The position numbers and the translations under genes were made by a program. 64,000 bases of DNA, taken from positions 28,235 to 92,234 of the forward strand of contig NW_005179182.1 of assembly GCF_000350225.1 (NCBI RefSeq), written 5' to 3'. The notes under the pieces are model-generated. The model worked only from the letters and a program-made list of their open reading frames with translations, did not search any database and was not told where the DNA came from. Shown here in pieces: positions 63,496 to 64,000 of this stretch (its first letter is position 1; every line of letters starts with the position of its first letter). The stretch is from Chondrus crispus. Lineage: Eukaryota > Rhodophyta > Florideophyceae > Gigartinales > Gigartinaceae.

Positions 63496-64000
63496 AAAGT
63501 TACGTGAATTATTGCGCGGCGGAAGGGAATGGCGAAAATTGTCCATCAAGGTTTACTCATATATACAGAGAGATCAAATTCGGGTAGAGGCATATTTTTT
63601 TGCAAAGAGAGCTTAAATTACAGACTTCCAGATTTCTTGTCACCCCACCAGGGGTTGTCCTTCAGATGCAGTCTGTTTAATACAGTTTGCTTCTCGCAGA
63701 CGAAGATTCAGGCTCTGCACGAAGCAGACGCTCGAATATGCTCTTTTTCGAAAATGGCCAATGCACAAAAAAATAATTGAACTGAAATCGCACGCTTCAC
63801 AGAAGCCATGTTCCTTTCTCGTTTACCTTGGGTTGAGGACAAGTGCATGGCTATTGACCTCGAACTTATCAAAGTGCTAACTCCTAGAGTGAAAGATAGC
63901 GGCAGAGGAAAGCTCAAAGTGTTGATGTCTTGCTGTGACGTGTGGTTCTGTGAAGAAAAGTCCCACAACATTTTGTAAGACAAACACGGAAGGAAAGCAA
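63496..64000. other. Terminal spacer
   Basis: AT-rich sequence in which I see no gene or repeat. The window ends here. Confidence 0.4.

Noticed and set aside
1..64000. CRISPR array, bacterial operon or phage region
   Set aside because: There is no array of regular direct repeats with unique spacers. Genes are single, with TATA boxes and chromodomain retroelements, so the window is eukaryotic.

Overview
The window reads as nuclear DNA of an intron-poor eukaryote with genes scattered in a matrix of retroelements. I infer a red alga, probably a florideophyte similar to Chondrus. The reasons are single-exon host genes, two eukaryotic-type (class II) glutamine synthetases, TATA boxes close upstream of several genes, long C-rich leaders, and intergenic space filled with nested Ty3/gypsy and DIRS-like elements. 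No search was run, so the taxon is an inference.

Host genes. A HemK/PrmC-type glutamine methyltransferase fused to a degenerate pseudouridine-synthase-like domain (4051-5463, minus). Two paralogous eight-span membrane proteins of a family I do not recognise (10386-11399 and 39252-40277, both minus). Two glutamine synthetase paralogues (42717-43778 minus, 49611-50663 plus). A small secreted Cys-rich protein (51067-51543, minus). Two secreted proteins sharing one six-cysteine module (57004-57846 and 58795-59724, plus). A Ulp1/SENP SUMO protease (59814-62042, plus).

Mobile elements. From 15.1 to 28.4 kb a pogo/Tigger-like DNA transposon (minus) was split by a Ty3/gypsy chromodomain element (16118-27411, plus) with 550-bp LTRs. 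Its protease is split in turn by a 1.25-kb unclassified insert flanked by CGCGT. Between pol and the 3' LTR this decayed element carries an intact 517-codon gene on the opposite strand (25150-26703), which is the most interesting object here. From 31.4 to 38.7 kb the remains of another Ty3 element (plus) are split by a young, apparently complete Ty3 element in the opposite direction (32157-37632, 340-bp LTRs). A DIRS-like tyrosine-recombinase element that has lost its RT core lies at 52190-55412. A foldback element (MITE) lies at 63105-63495.

The remaining sequence has no gene I can support. It carries unusual GTAC-centred palindromes: a GTACCCTTGGTAC-type motif repeated through the first 13 kb, and clusters of ACGTGTACACGT-like sites that also occur in the LTRs and in the nested insert.
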